Shown here: one piece after another, positions 63,501 through 64,000 of the stretch
How the letters are laid out: every line of letters begins with the position of its first letter
How positions within the stretch are numbered: the first letter of the stretch is position 1
Origin: RGIG1927 sp045546275
Lineage (GTDB): Bacteria > Bacillota > Clostridia > UMGS1883
Assembly (NCBI GenBank): GCA_045546275.1
Contig: JAZQCM010000001.1
Coordinates: 1 to 64,000, forward strand
Reading direction: 5' to 3'
Length of the DNA: 64,000 nt
Translations under genes and position numbers: made by a program
Notes under the pieces: generated by a model
The model's input: only the letters and a program-made list of their open reading frames with translations
What the model was told of the DNA's origin: nothing
The model's database searches: none

Positions 63501-64000
63501 AATGCATACTGGAATGTGGAAAACACAACAGACGGCTTTATCACAATACAGAACTGCACTACAGGTAAATATCTTACAAACGAAAACGGCGTAATTGTAC
63601 AACGTAGCTACAGTGGTGAAGAAAACCAAAAGTGGAGCACAGATTACTTTAAAATGACAAGGCTTACCCTGTACAAGGAGGTTATAATTGCCCCTGACAG
63701 TATAGAGATAACCCTTGATGGCAAGGCTCTTGACAGCTTGACTATTGAAAGTGGTGAATCGGTTCAGCTTGGCACAAAAATTGAGCCTGAGGGAGCGGTA
63801 GCACTTCTTACCTGGGCAAGTGACAGTATAGGTAGTGGTGTTGTGCTTAGTGATGGTAAATTAACTGCATATGCACCGGGAAGCTTTAATGTGAGTGTTA
63901 CAACCGACACAGGCTTTACTGCCTCTGTACCTGTTACTGTTACAGGCGATGCAAAAGATGTTGTGAAAGCTAACGTTACAAACTTTACAAGTGCCGATAA
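60588..64000 (+). CDS. Secreted GH95 alpha-fucosidase/galactosidase-type enzyme, cut by window end
   Basis: The frame is open from ATG 60588 to the window edge (1,137 complete codons). GGAGG lies 6 bp before the ATG, 1 bp after the preceding stop, so it is in an operon with the beta-helix gene. After the signal peptide (MGKVKRLMALALCGAMLLSVVPISA) comes a GH95-like catalytic region of about 880 residues (DGMISGNGEMGYV, GMWVGEWNPGW, NNNHRHLSHLYVAWPAYD, TAGHGWMHQALVEARL, GTLGAVNEALAFS). Then follow a ricin-type stretch (YLIEEDGKYLQVDS, ENQKWST) and the start of a BIg_2-like domain. GH95 enzymes are inverting alpha-L-fucosidases or alpha-L-galactosidases. The substrate could be fucosylated or L-galactosylated pectin or xyloglucan. 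The C-terminus is unseen. Confidence 0.85.
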   Translation, partial: MGKVKRLMALALCGAMLLSVVPISAEEAELMDTAELYEKGNFVNSYNPIISRHTDGGSRAWRDGMISGNGEMGYVTSGEPYNDAFIFQYNFFNYPSSQPREIPAELPMQLEEARENVFNLNDDWLIKDANGNRRSRTFYYSYHPGHQLRLKTNYTDTAKDYIRWTNYETAETGVRFTDKYGTWERVSFTSQTDNVSIAKIEKSSMGQKINMTISIDDIDDMCKAWDGLSKVSEQRYKKIVPSDGAYIAQIAHYPSYSASELIDGGYGGVTYVIAEGEGATKTPVTLSKDDPMLLGNNNALEIKNADNVYLITISGRTSSMTGQTTNVMSKFESMNEYPLLDEMLEKVVAVKDKYTQNGYFSYEAALEPSAKVQEAEFNRMSFTLYGDEEYEAYDNNALISAQRNTKGRINHAFMERAYEQARYAQICCGGALAPRLYGMWVGEWNPGWRSIYTLDANVNLQVSAMNTGNLSGDFQYGYITYFLRHAPDFMYNATMAYGMHDAIQLSVNTDSDRAMHVEYDNSYPFQYWNAGASWCLLPIYEYWQCFGNQQIPINENMRFENLQQVLGVNDGGLTDEEYNEIKERGYLDLEKDILLPLLTKQANFWEQIVTPRYYIGTDGKAYHDESKTKLNEGEKYMIIPTYSPENHPIGYYSTLTANATMDISAARDGLDMVCAMEEAVKRDGWEAEVERWQSLKNNIADYKFDTDGALREWAMEEYQENNNHRHLSHLYVAWPAYDTQTNPSLADASLKAINNRKKYNTGDATAGHGWMHQALVEARLKLGDSMMKSLMKMMNGTAYYSSMMTDHDTNRRNDTYCTDTAFGTLGAVNEALAFSNTGQIEIIPALPKDWTRGKVTGLMARTRAEITELEWDIEGGVATVSLNSSEDDNTIRLSCGEAWAKASLNGEELEIKNDENGNYVEVTLMENTTTEVEFTLSDATDGTYLIEEDGKYLQVDSIENGSEPIWGNLNDNAYWNVENTTDGFITIQNCTTGKYLTNENGVIVQRSYSGEENQKWSTDYFKMTRLTLYKEVIIAPDSIEITLDGKALDSLTIESGESVQLGTKIEPEGAVALLTWASDSIGSGVVLSDGKLTAYAPGSFNVSVTTDTGFTASVPVTVTGDAKDVVKANVTNFTSAD

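Noticed and set aside
1..64000. CRISPR array, insertion sequence or prophage
   Set aside because: No regularly spaced repeats, transposase, integrase or phage structural genes were seen.

Overview
The window looks like a chromosomal segment of a low-GC, spore-forming Gram-positive bacterium of the class Clostridia, probably an uncultured plant-fibre degrader. The evidence is an alpha/beta-type small acid-soluble spore protein, an S-layer-homology protein, Gram-positive signal peptides, AGGAGG-type ribosome binding sites and a dxs-tlyA gene pair. The set of enzymes resembles pectin-specialist gut Clostridia; that last step is inference.

Layout. 1-310: the 3' part of a tRNA-Leu, then a 214-bp structured element that ends in a second copy of the last 18 nt of the tRNA; each copy is followed by a hairpin terminator. 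395-8291: one apparent six-gene housekeeping operon (dxs, tlyA, a secreted protein of unknown function, pepD-like dipeptidase, HAD phosphatase, YcdB/SLH surface protein), convergent with a spore-protein gene. 8743-43917: a long glycan-degradation locus with a PL11 rhamnogalacturonan lyase, a small ricin-type lectin protein, an intracellular GH51 arabinofuranosidase, a decayed gene, a large secreted GH51, a secreted metallophosphatase, an AraC regulator, a 2,748-residue GH43-GH43-GH43-GH51 enzyme, an orphan solute-binding lipoprotein with Ig-like tail, a second AraC regulator, a BNR_4 beta-propeller protein, a GH4 enzyme and a LamG remnant. 44097-46926: a ROK regulator with a palindromic operator, two DUF1349 (YesU-like) proteins and an AAC(6')-like acetyltransferase. 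47011-64000: an alpha/beta-hydrolase-DUF3237 fusion, a CE1-type esterase, a third AraC regulator, and four more large secreted proteins (GH67-like, two beta-helix proteins, and GH95, which runs off the end).

How the genes work together (inference): secreted multi-domain enzymes would cut rhamnogalacturonan backbone (PL11, BNR_4), arabinan side chains (GH51, GH43) and decorated side chains (beta-helix/GH141-like, GH95, GH67-like, esterases). Intracellular GH51 and GH4 would finish imported oligosaccharides. One solute-binding protein is present but no permease or ATPase is seen in the window.

The least explained features are: (1) a four-copy promoter module with GTGAT elements exactly 41 bp apart and a TTTACA/extended -10 core at fixed spacing, in front of four of the glycan genes; (2) a two-copy structured RNA or terminator element with compensatory base changes; (3) a shared C-terminal domain of about 80 residues closing five of the secreted enzymes; (4) a duplicated gene junction that encloses a terminator plus one of the promoter modules; and (5) the tRNA-derived element at the left edge.
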